Source of the DNA: JACCTI01 sp051005695 | GTDB lineage: Bacteria; Verrucomicrobiota; Verrucomicrobiia; Chthoniobacterales; UBA10450 | Length of the DNA stretch: 30,765 nucleotides | Assembly (NCBI GenBank): GCA_051005695.1 | Contig: JBPCJC010000102.1 | Coordinates: 1-30,765 of the forward strand | Reading direction: 5' to 3' | Part shown: positions 10,828 to 19,012 of the stretch, one piece after another | Layout of the letters: each line of letters begins with the position of its first letter | Position numbering within the stretch: the stretch's first letter is position 1 | Made by a program: the position numbers and the translations under genes | Notes under the pieces: model-generated | What the model saw: the letters and a program-made list of their open reading frames with translations, nothing else | Told to the model about the DNA's origin: nothing | Databases searched by the model: none

Positions 10828-13278
10828 ATGATCGGCGACCTGCGATACGCGCTCCGGATGCTCTTGAAGAGCCGGGGATTTTTCGTGGTCGCGTTTTTCG
10901 CGATTGCGCTCGGGATCGGGGTTAACACCACCATCTTCAGCGTGGTCAACACCCTGCTCCTGCGGCCGCTGCCGGTCGGGCATCCGGAACGGCTGGTGCA
11001 GATTTACACCCTCGATGTGCGCAACGGCAAGCAGGCGAACTCGTATCTAAATTTCCTCGATTTCGCGAAACAGAACACGGTCTTCAGCGCGATTGCGGCT
11101 TATCAATTTGTTCCCATGGGCTGGTCGAGCGGCGGCGAGACCACGAACGTTTTCGCGGAGACCGTCAGCGGAAATTATTTCTCGCTCCTCCAGGTCAAGC
11201 TCTCGTTAGGCCGGGGTTTTCTCCCGGAAGAAGACCGGACGCCGGATCGTTATCCGGTGGTCGTGCTATCCGATCGGTTTTGGAAAAAACTCGGGGGCGA
11301 TCGTGCGATCATCGGGAGCACGCTGACCTTGAACGGTCGCCAATTTACCGTCCTCGGAGTGGCGCCGCCGAAGTTCACCGGGACCGACGTCGGCATCTCG
11401 CCGGACCTTTGGGTGCCGCTGGCGATGCGCGGCTGGGTCACCCCGGCAACGCTCGACTGGTACGAGAACCGGCGCGCGTTGATGTTGAATTTGATCGCGC
11501 GCTTGAAACCGGAGGTCTCGTTAGCGCAGGCGGAAGCGCAGTTGAAGACCGTCGCGCGACATCTGGAGCTGGCTTATCCGGAGTTCAATAAGGAACGCAG
11601 CGTGGTTTTGGCGACGCTGGAATCTTCGAAAACCCAGGGGCTCGGCGGACCGGATAGCGAGAGCGGGGTGCAGAATATTTCCGCGCTCCTGATCGTGGCG
11701 GCGGCAAGTATTTTACTGATCGCCTGTGCGAACGTGGCCAATCTTTTGCTCGCGCGCGCCACTACCCGGGAGCGCGAAATGGCGGTGCGGCTGGCGCTCG
11801 GCGCGGGGCGGGCACGTATCGTTAGGCAACTGCTCACCGAAAGTGTCTTGCTCGCGCTCATCGGCGGCGCGGGCGGGATCGTGCTCGCCTATTGGTTAGG
11901 CGATGTCCTGCTCGCGCTGTTGCCGGCGACGCCGATGCCGCTCGCGCTCGATCCCGCGCCGGACGGGAAAGTTTTGTCTTACGCCTTTCTGCTCGCGCTC
12001 GGCAGCGGGGTGATTTTCGGGTTGGCGCCGGCTTTGCAAACGGCGCGCTGGGATCTCACCCAGGGTCTGCGCGAACGTGCCGCCAGCGGCGGCGGCGGCG
12101 GCGCGCGTTTTAATTTGCGCAATCTCCTGGTCATCGCGCAGATCGCGGTTTCGCTTTTGTTGCTCATCGGCTCCGGGCTTTTTCTGAAAGCGTTTCACAA
12201 CGCGCAGCTGATCGATCCCGGGTTTCGCACCAGCGAGCTGGCCTTGCTTTCCTTCGATCTCAATCTCGCCGGTTACGACAACCCGCGCGGGCTGCAAACC
12301 ATCCGGCAATTGCTCGAGCAACTCCGGCGGATTCCGCAGGTGAAACGCGCGGAAGCAGGCGAATGGGTCCCGCTTGGTTTCGGCGGGCGCGGTCGCACGA
12401 TTTACGTGGAAGGGCGCGATTCCGACGCGGAGCTGAACCGCAAGTTTGCCAACTTCAGCACGATCACGCCGGGATATTTCGAGACTCTCGGCGTGCCATT
12501 GTTGAAGGGCCGCAAGTTCGACGAACACGATGCCGAGATGGCTGCGCCGCCGGTCGCGATCATCAATCAAACAATGGCGCGGCAGCTTTGGCCTAACGAG
12601 GACGCGGTCGGCCAGCGTTTTCATTTTTTCCAGAGCGAACCGGTCGAGGTCATTGGGATCGCGAAAGACATCAAGGCGGTCAGCCTCGGCGAAATGCCAG
12701 CGCCGATGGTTTATCAGCCGATGACGGATTCGCCGAAGGCCGCGGTCACGCTTTTCATCCAAACCATCGGCGCGCCTGGTCCCGTGCTCGCGGAAGCGCA
12801 TCGACTGGTGCGCGCGGCGGACACGCGCATCCCGATCACTTACGAAAAAACGGTCGCGGAACACATGGCCTTTGCGCTCTGGCCGTCGTGGATGGGCGCG
12901 CTTTTGTTAGGCGCGTTTGGGTTACTCGCGCTCGTGCTCGCGTCGATGGGCGTCTATGGAGTGATGGCGTATTCGGTTAGTCAACGCACGCGCGAGATCG
13001 GTATCCGGATGGCGCTGGGCGCGCAAAGTCGCGAAGTCGTCGGTTTGGTTTTGCGCCAGGGAATGATTCTCGCCGCGATCGGTTTGCTGGTCGGGTTGCT
13101 GGCGGCGTGCGGCTTGACGCGCTTGCTCGCGGCGCTGCTCTATGGAGTGAATCCGAACGATCCGACAGTCTTTCTCGGCGTCACGGTGCTGCTCGCGGCG
13201 GCGGCGTTTGCGGCCTGTTATTTTCCGGCGCGGCGCGCGGTGAAAATCGATCCAGTGGTCGCGCTGCGTTTCGATTAA
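10828..13278 (+). CDS. ADOP-family ABC permease 5
   Basis: An 816-residue duplicated FtsX permease starting 15 bases after the DUF4097-like gene, without a clear ribosome-binding site. The N-terminal helix has FAIALGIGVNTTIFSVVNTLLLRPLP. The first FtsX block starts near residue 284 (LIACANVANLLLARATTREREMAVR) and the C-terminal block near 684 (YGVMAYSVSQRTREIGIRMA), ending PARRAVKIDPVVALRFD. A run of glycine codons near residue 420 sits in the cytoplasmic linker. It ends the transporter array. Its TAA shares the palindrome TTAA at 13275-13278 with the stop of the opposing lipoprotein gene. Substrate unknown. Confidence 0.94.
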   Translation: MIGDLRYALRMLLKSRGFFVVAFFAIALGIGVNTTIFSVVNTLLLRPLPVGHPERLVQIYTLDVRNGKQANSYLNFLDFAKQNTVFSAIAAYQFVPMGWSSGGETTNVFAETVSGNYFSLLQVKLSLGRGFLPEEDRTPDRYPVVVLSDRFWKKLGGDRAIIGSTLTLNGRQFTVLGVAPPKFTGTDVGISPDLWVPLAMRGWVTPATLDWYENRRALMLNLIARLKPEVSLAQAEAQLKTVARHLELAYPEFNKERSVVLATLESSKTQGLGGPDSESGVQNISALLIVAAASILLIACANVANLLLARATTREREMAVRLALGAGRARIVRQLLTESVLLALIGGAGGIVLAYWLGDVLLALLPATPMPLALDPAPDGKVLSYAFLLALGSGVIFGLAPALQTARWDLTQGLRERAASGGGGGARFNLRNLLVIAQIAVSLLLLIGSGLFLKAFHNAQLIDPGFRTSELALLSFDLNLAGYDNPRGLQTIRQLLEQLRRIPQVKRAEAGEWVPLGFGGRGRTIYVEGRDSDAELNRKFANFSTITPGYFETLGVPLLKGRKFDEHDAEMAAPPVAIINQTMARQLWPNEDAVGQRFHFFQSEPVEVIGIAKDIKAVSLGEMPAPMVYQPMTDSPKAAVTLFIQTIGAPGPVLAEAHRLVRAADTRIPITYEKTVAEHMAFALWPSWMGALLLGAFGLLALVLASMGVYGVMAYSVSQRTREIGIRMALGAQSREVVGLVLRQGMILAAIGLLVGLLAACGLTRLLAALLYGVNPNDPTVFLGVTVLLAAAAFAACYFPARRAVKIDPVVALRFD

Positions 13279-14291
13279 TCAGGCTGGCCGCCTCGCAGGG
13301 CGTCCGCGGCGCGATGATCCGCGTCCGCTTTTTCGAGCTGGCCGAGCTTGCGATAACATTGCTCGCGTTGTTGCAAGCCGGTCGCTGTTTGTTCGAGCGC
13401 GAGCGCGCGGCTAAATGATTCCGCGCCCGCGGCAAAATCCGCGCGCGCCATTTCCAGTTCGCCGCGGTAATTCCACGCGATCGAAAATTTATCATCCAGC
13501 TCGGTCGCGTTGTTGATCGCGGCGTAGGCTTCGTCGGCGCGGCCGAGTTTTGCGAGCGCATAACTCTTCTCTGCACACGCCGCGGCAGACTCGGGATTTT
13601 TTTCCAGCGCGCTAGCCGCATCTTCCAGCGCGAGGGTCGGCTGGCCGATCTCGTTCAACTCCCAGGCGCGACTGATGTAAAGCTGCGCGTTGTCGCGCTC
13701 GAGAGAAATTTCGGAGTCATGGCGCGCGAGTGTTTCGAGAAATTCCGGAGTCAAATTCGCCAGGTCCAAACGTTCCGGATCGGTCGAGGGTTCGGCGCTC
13801 AGATCCTGCCGGGCGAGGATTTGGAATAATCGCGGGCGCATGGCCCAAGGCGCGAGTTTCGTGGCGGCGGTCGCATCGGCCAGCGCCATTTCCGGATCGC
13901 TGGCGCGCAAGAAAAGAAGTGCGCGATCGGTCAGCAATTGGTCGTCGTTAGGCGTGAGTGCGATCCGCGCGTCGAGCTCGCGAATTGCCGGGAGCGACTT
14001 TTCCAAACGCGCGAGCAGTTCGGCGGAACGTCGCACTTCTGGATCATTCGGCGCCAACTCCTGCGCGTGTCGGAGATCGTCGGACGCTTCCGCCCAGCGA
14101 TGTTGTGCACGATCGTCGCGCGCGAGCTTCAGCAGCTGCGCAACCTCGTCGGCGGGGCTGGCCGGCGTTGCAGGATTTGCCAGAATCGGCGGCGGGGTTT
14201 GTTCGGGCGCGCTTTTGCGCGAGCATCCGTCAGCGCAGAAGGCGAGCAGGAGCGCGCCCACGAGCGGATGAAAAAGGCGCTTGGCGGTCAC
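13275..14291 (-). CDS. TPR-repeat lipoprotein
   Basis: A 338-residue secreted protein starting with GTG at 14291. The N-terminus is a basic stretch, a hydrophobic run and a cysteine cluster (C19, ADGC at 20-23) followed by SRKS and a proline-rich linker, consistent with a lipoprotein signal; the lipobox is not canonical. From about residue 50 the chain consists of helix pairs matching tetratricopeptide repeats, clearest at about 205-325 (alternating small residues with A-L-x-x-N-P turns). TPRs mediate protein-protein contacts, so a periplasmic scaffold role is likely; no enzymatic motif is seen. It converges on permease 5 with overlapping stops. No close family name can be given. Confidence 0.8.
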   Translation of the reverse strand: MTAKRLFHPLVGALLLAFCADGCSRKSAPEQTPPPILANPATPASPADEVAQLLKLARDDRAQHRWAEASDDLRHAQELAPNDPEVRRSAELLARLEKSLPAIRELDARIALTPNDDQLLTDRALLFLRASDPEMALADATAATKLAPWAMRPRLFQILARQDLSAEPSTDPERLDLANLTPEFLETLARHDSEISLERDNAQLYISRAWELNEIGQPTLALEDAASALEKNPESAAACAEKSYALAKLGRADEAYAAINNATELDDKFSIAWNYRGELEMARADFAAGAESFSRALALEQTATGLQQREQCYRKLGQLEKADADHRAADALRGGQPD

Positions 14292-14358
14292 GGTAGAAAC
14301 AAAGAAAATAGCGCGCTCGTTCCCTTAGTTCAGAAACCAGAAAATTGGAAATCGCGCC

Positions 14359-14844
14359 ATGCCTTCATTCGACATCGTCTCGGAAGTGGACAACCAGGAA
14401 ATCGACAACGCGCTCAACCAAGCGCGCAAAGAGCTGGCGACGCGCTTTGATTTCAAAGGGAGCACCGCGGAGGTCGTTTACGAGAAGGACAAAATCGTGA
14501 TCACCGCGGAGGACGCGAATCGCTTGCGCGGCTTGCGCGAGATCGTGATCAACAAGCTCTCGAAACGCGGAGTCGACCTGCGAAACATCGACCAGGAAGA
14601 AGCGGCGATCTCATCGATCGGACACGCGCGCCAGGAGTTAAAGATCAAGCAGGGATTCGAAGGCGAGAAGGCGAAGGAAATCATCAAGGCGATCAAAGCC
14701 GAAGGCTTCAAAGTGCAAAGTACGCTCCAGGAACGACAGATCCGCGTGACCGGAAAGAAGCGCGATGATCTCCAGGAAGTGATCCAGTTTGTCCGCGGGA
14801 AAGATTTCGGAGTCGCGACCGCGTTTCAAAATTTCCGCGACTAG
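14359..14844 (+). CDS. yajQ: YajQ family nucleotide-binding protein
   Basis: 161 residues, the normal family length, starting MPSFDIVSEVDNQEIDNALN and containing the conserved TRFDFKGS (about 28-35) and the ELKIKQGFEGEKAKEI and KKVQ-like VQSTLQERQIRVTGKKRDDLQ segments of the UPF0234/YajQ family. Members are small cytoplasmic two-domain proteins. Some, in Xanthomonas and Pseudomonas, bind cyclic di-GMP and act as transcriptional co-factors, but that cannot be assumed here. The gene is transcribed away from the TPR lipoprotein gene, with a 67-base gap between the two starts. It converges on the moaD-like gene with only 10 bases between stops. The ribosome-binding site is weak (GGA near 14347). 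Confidence 0.95.
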   Translation: MPSFDIVSEVDNQEIDNALNQARKELATRFDFKGSTAEVVYEKDKIVITAEDANRLRGLREIVINKLSKRGVDLRNIDQEEAAISSIGHARQELKIKQGFEGEKAKEIIKAIKAEGFKVQSTLQERQIRVTGKKRDDLQEVIQFVRGKDFGVATAFQNFRD

Positions 14845-14854
14845 CGATGACTCG

Positions 14855-15100
14855 TTAGCCGCCCTGCACCGGGGGCATGATCGCGATCTCATCGCCCGAC
14901 TTCAGGAGGTAATCGCGCCCGACAAATTCGACCCCCGCGCCGACGAGAATGCTCTCGTTCCAATTGCGCAATTTCGGGTAACGCGCGAAGAGTTTCTCCA
15001 ATAAATCACGAACGCTCGCGCCCTCGGAAATTTCTTCGTCGAGCTGCGCGGCCCCGACGATGTCCTTGAGATGTGAGAAAAAAAGCAGGCGCACCTTCAT
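14855..15100 (-). CDS. moaD: MoaD/ThiS-like sulfur-carrier protein (molybdopterin synthase small subunit)
   Basis: An 81-residue beta-grasp protein starting MKVRLLFFSHLKDIVG and ending GDEIAIMPPVQGG. The C-terminal Gly-Gly is the residue pair that is adenylated and thiocarboxylated in MoaD and ThiS. The N-terminal RLLFFSHLKDIVG pattern favours MoaD (molybdenum cofactor synthesis) over ThiS. The open frame extends 55 codons upstream, but those overlap hpt and are not part of the protein. The chosen ATG overlaps the hpt stop as TGATG, implying coupled translation. No other molybdenum-cofactor gene is in the window. Its TAA stop lies in a near copy (TCGTTAGCC, 14852-14860) of the repeated 9-mer. 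Confidence 0.85.
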   Translation of the reverse strand: MKVRLLFFSHLKDIVGAAQLDEEISEGASVRDLLEKLFARYPKLRNWNESILVGAGVEFVGRDYLLKSGDEIAIMPPVQGG

Positions 15101-15636
15101 CACACGATCAGCTCTTTTCGGAGAACACCGATGCAGGGGAGATTGCGATAACGCTCCATATAATCGAGTCCGTAGCCGACGACGAATTCGTCCGCGATCT
15201 CGAAGCCGACGTAATCCGCATGCACCGGTCGGAGGCGCGTTTTCGTTTTTTGCAGGAGCACGCAAACGCGCACGCTCAAAGGCTCAACGGTTTCCAATTT
15301 TTGCCGAACTGCCGCGAGCGTGGTCCCGCTATCGAGGATGTCGTCGAGCAGTAAAATATGGCGACCGGCGATATCGGGCAGCGCCACTTGGCGAAAAATT
15401 AGCTCGCCGCTCGTCTCCACGCCGCCGTGATAACTGGCCACGCTCAGGCAATCCAATTTCAAGGGCAACGGAATGCGCCGGAGAAGATCGGCCATGAAAA
15501 TCAAGCTGCCGTTCAGGATCGCGATCACGGTCAGTTCGCGGTCGCAATAATCGTCGACGATCTTGGCCGCAATCTCATCGAGCCGCGCAAGAATTGTTGC
15601 CTCGTCAAAAAGGACCCGCTCGAGATCGTCCTGCAT
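15100..15636 (-). CDS. hpt: Hypoxanthine phosphoribosyltransferase
   Basis: A 178-residue cytosolic enzyme of purine salvage that converts hypoxanthine (and usually guanine) plus PRPP to IMP (or GMP). The PRPP-binding signature ILLLDDILDSGTT is at about residues 94-106. The upstream IAILNGSLIFMADLLRRI supplies the usual Gly-Ser loop, and the ending ADEFVVGYGLDYMERYRNLPCIGVL carries the base-binding and C-terminal motifs of bacterial Hpt. Length is normal. It lies 43 bases downstream of the secreted TPR-like gene and is coupled to the moaD-like gene through TGATG. The IMP made here would join the pathway whose last two steps are catalysed by PurH, encoded elsewhere in the window. Confidence 0.95.
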   Translation of the reverse strand: MQDDLERVLFDEATILARLDEIAAKIVDDYCDRELTVIAILNGSLIFMADLLRRIPLPLKLDCLSVASYHGGVETSGELIFRQVALPDIAGRHILLLDDILDSGTTLAAVRQKLETVEPLSVRVCVLLQKTKTRLRPVHADYVGFEIADEFVVGYGLDYMERYRNLPCIGVLRKELIV

Positions 15637-15679
15637 CTGAAGGATGTAAGCGCGGGTGCGCGCGCTGTCGACTGCGGGG

Positions 15680-16285
15680 CTAGTGCGCGGAGAGTTCGGC
15701 GCGCGCTTTTTCGCTGAGCGCGGGATCGGCCGGATGGGTGAGAGATTTTCGAAAAAACACCCGCGCGCCTGCGCGATCGCCGCGCGTTTTGGCAGCGAAC
15801 CCGGCCTGGAAATAAATCACCTGAAGATCGCCTTCCTGAAATTTCGACGGTGCATTTTCCGCGATCTCGGCGAGGCGCGCGAAATCTCTCCGGCTGGACG
15901 CCGCCTGGCCGAGAAAAGCGGGCAACGCGGAATTAGTGAGCGCGCGCACCAACAGGACTTTGGGCTCGTTAGGCGCGGCGGCGACCGCTTCGTCCATGGT
16001 CGTTAGGCCACGCTTGAGCACGCGGATTTTTTCCAACCCAATACCGAGATCGCGACTGCGCAAAGTGTAGGCACTGCCGAGATAAACCCGCGCGACCTGG
16101 TTGCCAGGTTGGGCCTGCATGGTTGCTTCGAGGCGATCGATGCATTCCACGACCGCAACTTTGTCGCCGGCCAAACCGCGCCGATAAAGCTCGCCGATTT
16201 CCTTCTCGTCGGAAGCCGCGAACGCGACCGAAGACGCGAGCAAGATTACAGATGCGAGCACGCCGCCGAAATGACGCGCGCGCAA
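15680..16285 (-). CDS. Secreted TPR-like protein of unknown function
   Basis: About 201 residues if translation starts at the TTG at 16285. That start gives a proper signal peptide: MRARH, then a hydrophobic run, with cleavage after SSVAFA. The open frame continues further upstream but there runs antisense into yjbQ, so the longer start is rejected; a GTG at 16261 is another possibility but leaves no basic N-terminus. The mature part is helical with TPR-like spacing (VARVYLGSAYTLRSRDLG and VIYFQAGFAAKTRGDRAGARVFFRKSL). No enzyme motif is seen. It is first in a minus-strand group with hpt and the moaD-like gene, and only 28 bases separate it from the divergent yjbQ. Two TCGTTAGGC words occur 34 bases apart (15966, 16000). 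Confidence 0.7.
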   Translation of the reverse strand: MRARHFGGVLASVILLASSVAFAASDEKEIGELYRRGLAGDKVAVVECIDRLEATMQAQPGNQVARVYLGSAYTLRSRDLGIGLEKIRVLKRGLTTMDEAVAAAPNEPKVLLVRALTNSALPAFLGQAASSRRDFARLAEIAENAPSKFQEGDLQVIYFQAGFAAKTRGDRAGARVFFRKSLTHPADPALSEKARAELSAH

Positions 16286-16313
16286 CGCGCGACCTCGGCT
16301 ATGATCGAAGACG

Positions 16314-16733
16314 ATGCCGGTTTTCAACGAGCGTTTCGAGATTCGCAGCAACGGAAAAGGCATGATCGAGTTAACCGAAAACGTGCAACGAATCGTTTCC
16401 GCGAGCCGGATCAAGAATGGGACCGCGACGGTTTTTGTGCAGCACACCAGTTGCAGTTTGATCATGATGGAAAACGCCGACCCGAGTGCGCGCCGTGATC
16501 TCGAGGAGTATTTCGACCGATTAGTCCCGGAAGACGCACCTTATTTTCAACATACCGCGGAAGGGTCGGACGACATGCCGTCGCATATTCGCGCGGTCCT
16601 GACCCGGACGAGCGAGATTATTCCGATCGTCGATGGTCGGATCGCGCTCGGAACCTGGCAGGGCATTTTTCTTTTCGAACACCGGCGCGCGCCGCATCGG
16701 CGGAAGATTTTGGTCACGGTGCTGGGCGAATGA
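16314..16733 (+). CDS. yjbQ: YjbQ family protein (UPF0047)
   Basis: 139 residues, normal family length, with the conserved blocks of YjbQ proteins: the N-terminal FEIRSNGKGMIELTENVQ, FVQHTSCSLIMMENADP (about 42-58), the acidic segment before FQHTAEGSDDMPSHIRAVL, and IALGTWQGIFLFEHR. Histidines in these blocks are likely metal or substrate ligands. The family is annotated as secondary thiamine-phosphate synthase on limited evidence, so its physiological role is open. The ATG fits the conserved N-terminus; a TATGAT at 16300-16305 is too close to the start for a normal leader. Its stop is one base from the stop of the opposing serine hydrolase. Confidence 0.93.
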   Translation: MPVFNERFEIRSNGKGMIELTENVQRIVSASRIKNGTATVFVQHTSCSLIMMENADPSARRDLEEYFDRLVPEDAPYFQHTAEGSDDMPSHIRAVLTRTSEIIPIVDGRIALGTWQGIFLFEHRRAPHRRKILVTVLGE

Positions 16734-16734
16734 T

Positions 16735-17886
16735 TCAGCGCGCGCTGGCGTAGAGCGCGTCGACCAGGCGGAGCGACTTCTCGTTAGGCAAAAGCGTTTG
16801 CTCCATTTGATTCATCACATAGGCGAAAGCGATGCCGTTTTCCGGGTCGGCAAACGCATGGCTGCCACCGGCGCCGGGATGACCGAAGGCGAGGCTTGAA
16901 GGACCGAAAATTCGCCGGGCGGTTTGCGGCGGATCTTTCATGAAACCGGCGGAGAAGGCGGTCGGGATTTGAAAAACGAGATCGCGGCCGGCACTCAAGG
17001 TCGTCGTCATTTGCGCGATCGTTTCCGTTTGGAAGAAACGGCGTCCGTCGATTTCGCCGTCATTCGCGAGCATGGCGTAGAATTTTGCCAACGCGGTGGC
17101 GCTCCCGATGCCGCCGAATGAAACCAGCGGCAGCGCGCGATTCGCGGGCGCATTCATCCCGCTGACGGCGTGCACTCCCGCGGGCGAGGTAAAGGTTTGC
17201 CTAACGAGTGTTCCTGGCGTGGCCAATTCCTGGTAAAACTTTGCCGGCTCCGGAGGGCGTCCGGATTTGGCGGCGTAAATCGTGGCCACCCGCGCCATTT
17301 CTTCCGCGGGTAAACCGATCCAAAAATCGAGCGCGAGCGGCTCGGCAAAGGTCGTCCGCCAATAAGCGCTGAGCGTCACCCCGGTGATTCGCCTAACGAG
17401 TTCATCGAGGAGAAAACCGAAAGTGCGCGCGTGATAACCATGGGCGCTGCCCGGCGGCCAGAGCGGCGCCTGGCCTTCAAGCGCCGCGATGATCGCCGGG
17501 TAATCCTGCACGTCCGTGCGCTGCTCGAGCGCGCACAAGCCAGCTTGATGGGAAAGCAATTGCGCGAGCGTAATTGCGCTCTTCCCGTTTTGGGCAAACT
17601 CCGGCCAGAGTTCCGCGACCCGGCGATCGAGTGCGATTCCTTCGTCCTGCAAGACATGGAGGAGACAGGCGCTGCCGAGACCTTTGGTCGCCGACCAGAC
17701 CAGAACCAAGGTTTCGTTAGTCCAAGGCAACTCGCGATGAGCGTGGCGAAAACCGCCATGCAGTTCCAGCAGCGGGCGTCCGTGTTGCCAAACAGAAACC
17801 GCCGCCCCGAGCTCGCCGAAACGCGCGAAGTTTTCCTCGAAGCGCGCGGTCAGATATTCCCTCAATTCCGCGGCGGCGATTTCCAT
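16735..17886 (-). CDS. Beta-lactamase-fold serine hydrolase (class C / EstB-like)
   Basis: A 383-residue protein of the penicillin-binding-protein/beta-lactamase superfamily. The nucleophile motif SATK (residues 65-68) is in the expected place. A tyrosine in HGYHARTFG near 150 would act as the general base (the YxN equivalent is degenerate), and FGHPGAGGS near 334 occupies the place of the third conserved motif. No signal peptide is evident from the ATG at 17886, so it is probably cytoplasmic. This favours an EstB-like esterase or peptidase over a periplasmic beta-lactamase; substrate specificity cannot be read from the sequence. It stands alone, convergent with yjbQ. Two perfect TCGTTAGGC words in it are both read as Leu-Val-Arg. 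Confidence 0.88.
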   Translation of the reverse strand: MEIAAAELREYLTARFEENFARFGELGAAVSVWQHGRPLLELHGGFRHAHRELPWTNETLVLVWSATKGLGSACLLHVLQDEGIALDRRVAELWPEFAQNGKSAITLAQLLSHQAGLCALEQRTDVQDYPAIIAALEGQAPLWPPGSAHGYHARTFGFLLDELVRRITGVTLSAYWRTTFAEPLALDFWIGLPAEEMARVATIYAAKSGRPPEPAKFYQELATPGTLVRQTFTSPAGVHAVSGMNAPANRALPLVSFGGIGSATALAKFYAMLANDGEIDGRRFFQTETIAQMTTTLSAGRDLVFQIPTAFSAGFMKDPPQTARRIFGPSSLAFGHPGAGGSHAFADPENGIAFAYVMNQMEQTLLPNEKSLRLVDALYASAR

Positions 17887-17915
17887 CGCCGGAGATGCTA
17901 GCAGCGTCCCACTGA

Positions 17916-18236
17916 TTGTCAGCGACTCGCGCCGCCCTCGCGAAGAGCGTCAAGAATTTCCTGACGCCAGCCTCGAGCGAGCCGCCGGAAACGATCACCT
18001 GCCGTTTCGTCGAAGCACATGCAGACGTTTACGGCTTGAATGATGCGCAGGCGAAACAGCTGATCAAATTTGCCGACTACAACAACCCGGCGGGCAATCT
18101 CTCGTTCGTCGAGTTCCGCCAGGAATTCAACGGGATCGCGGTCTTTCAGGGAGAAATCCTGACTGTCCTTGACCCGCAATCGCGGAGCGCGGGCTGGTTA
18201 ACGCGAGGCCTGACTCAACGCGACAACAGCGTTTGA
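17916..18236 (+). pseudogene. Remnant of a secreted metalloprotease: orphan FTP (propeptide) domain
   Basis: The open frame, entered right after a TGA at 17913 and with only TTG as possible start, encodes about 106 residues. The segment FVEAHADVYGLNDAQ, then LSFVEFRQEFNGIAVFQGEILTVLDPQSR, matches the fungalysin/thermolysin propeptide (FTP) pattern: a helix ending in GL, a strand, then GIxVFxGE and a following strand. In intact M36/M4 proteases this domain is followed by several hundred residues containing HExxH. Here it stops at 18236, inside the 3' end of the opposing TauE gene, with no signal peptide or catalytic domain. I read it as a decayed gene cut at both ends. A short functional inhibitor-like protein is the less likely alternative. 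Confidence 0.55.
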
Positions 18237-18976
18237 GTCAGCTTCGCGATTAATGCGCAGACGATCACGAGGAAGAAGACGCGGACGAAGCGACTACCCT
18301 TGGCGATGGCCATGCGGCTGCCGGCGAGCGCGCCGATGATGTTGCACGCGGCCATCGCCAGGCCGGCGCGATAGAGGACGTGCCCGCTGCCGACGAAGAA
18401 AATCAGCGAGGCAATGTTCGTCGACCAATTGATCGCTTTCGCGGAAGCGGAAGCGGAAAGAAAATCGAAACCGAAAATTCCGACGAAAGCAAAAATCAGG
18501 AAACTTCCCGTGCCCGGCCCGAAGAAGCCGTCGTAAAAACCGAGGAGTGCGCCGAGGCAAATGCCGAGCAAGCGCGCCTTGTGCGGCGGATGTTTCGGCG
18601 CGTGCACCAGCCCCAGATCCTTCACATAAAAAACGTAGGCCGCGACCACCACCAAAAGGGCGAGGACCAGCGGGCGGAGAAAATCCGGGTCGAGCAAGGT
18701 CACCGCGAGCGAACCGAGAAACGCGAAGGCGAACGCCGAGAGTGCCGACGGAATAAGCGTCGACCAATCGAAAGTGACGTGGCGCGCGTAGCGCTGCACC
18801 GCGATCGAAGTGCCAAAGAAGGAGGCAAACTTATTCGTCCCGAGCGCGGTCGGAATGGAAACGCCCGGCAAAAGAATGAGCGCTGCCGGCAACTGAATCA
18901 GCCCGCCGCCGCCGACCGCCGCATCGACGAATCCTGCGATCGCCGAGAAGCCGCAAAGAAGCAGAAGATTGGTCAT
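18215..18976 (-). CDS. TauE/SafE (TSUP) family membrane permease
   Basis: A 253-residue integral membrane protein with about eight hydrophobic segments in two halves. The family motifs are GFVDAAVGGGGLI (about 15-27) with the following ALGTNKFASFFGT in the first half, and GFYDGFFGPGTGSFLIF (about 145-161) with AKAINWSTNIASL in the second. This is the YfcA-like branch of the sulfite/organosulfonate exporter family, which exports small sulfur-containing anions or related molecules; the actual substrate is unknown. The ATG at 18976 gives the usual N-terminus. It overlaps the protease remnant tail to tail by 22 bases, suggesting that the remnant was truncated here. Confidence 0.92.
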   Translation of the reverse strand: MTNLLLLCGFSAIAGFVDAAVGGGGLIQLPAALILLPGVSIPTALGTNKFASFFGTSIAVQRYARHVTFDWSTLIPSALSAFAFAFLGSLAVTLLDPDFLRPLVLALLVVVAAYVFYVKDLGLVHAPKHPPHKARLLGICLGALLGFYDGFFGPGTGSFLIFAFVGIFGFDFLSASASAKAINWSTNIASLIFFVGSGHVLYRAGLAMAACNIIGALAGSRMAIAKGSRFVRVFFLVIVCALIAKLTQTLLSR

Positions 18977-19012
18977 CCGCCGCGGAATGAATTCGCCCGC
19001 CAGCGCGCGGAG

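Noticed and set aside
11896..12864. A 322-codon minus-strand frame opposite permease 5
   Set aside because: Same shadow pattern: low-complexity Arg-rich translation, antisense to a conserved gene.
16300..16305. TATGAT as the -10 box of yjbQ
   Set aside because: It is only 8 bases from the start codon and no -35 box is seen at the right distance.
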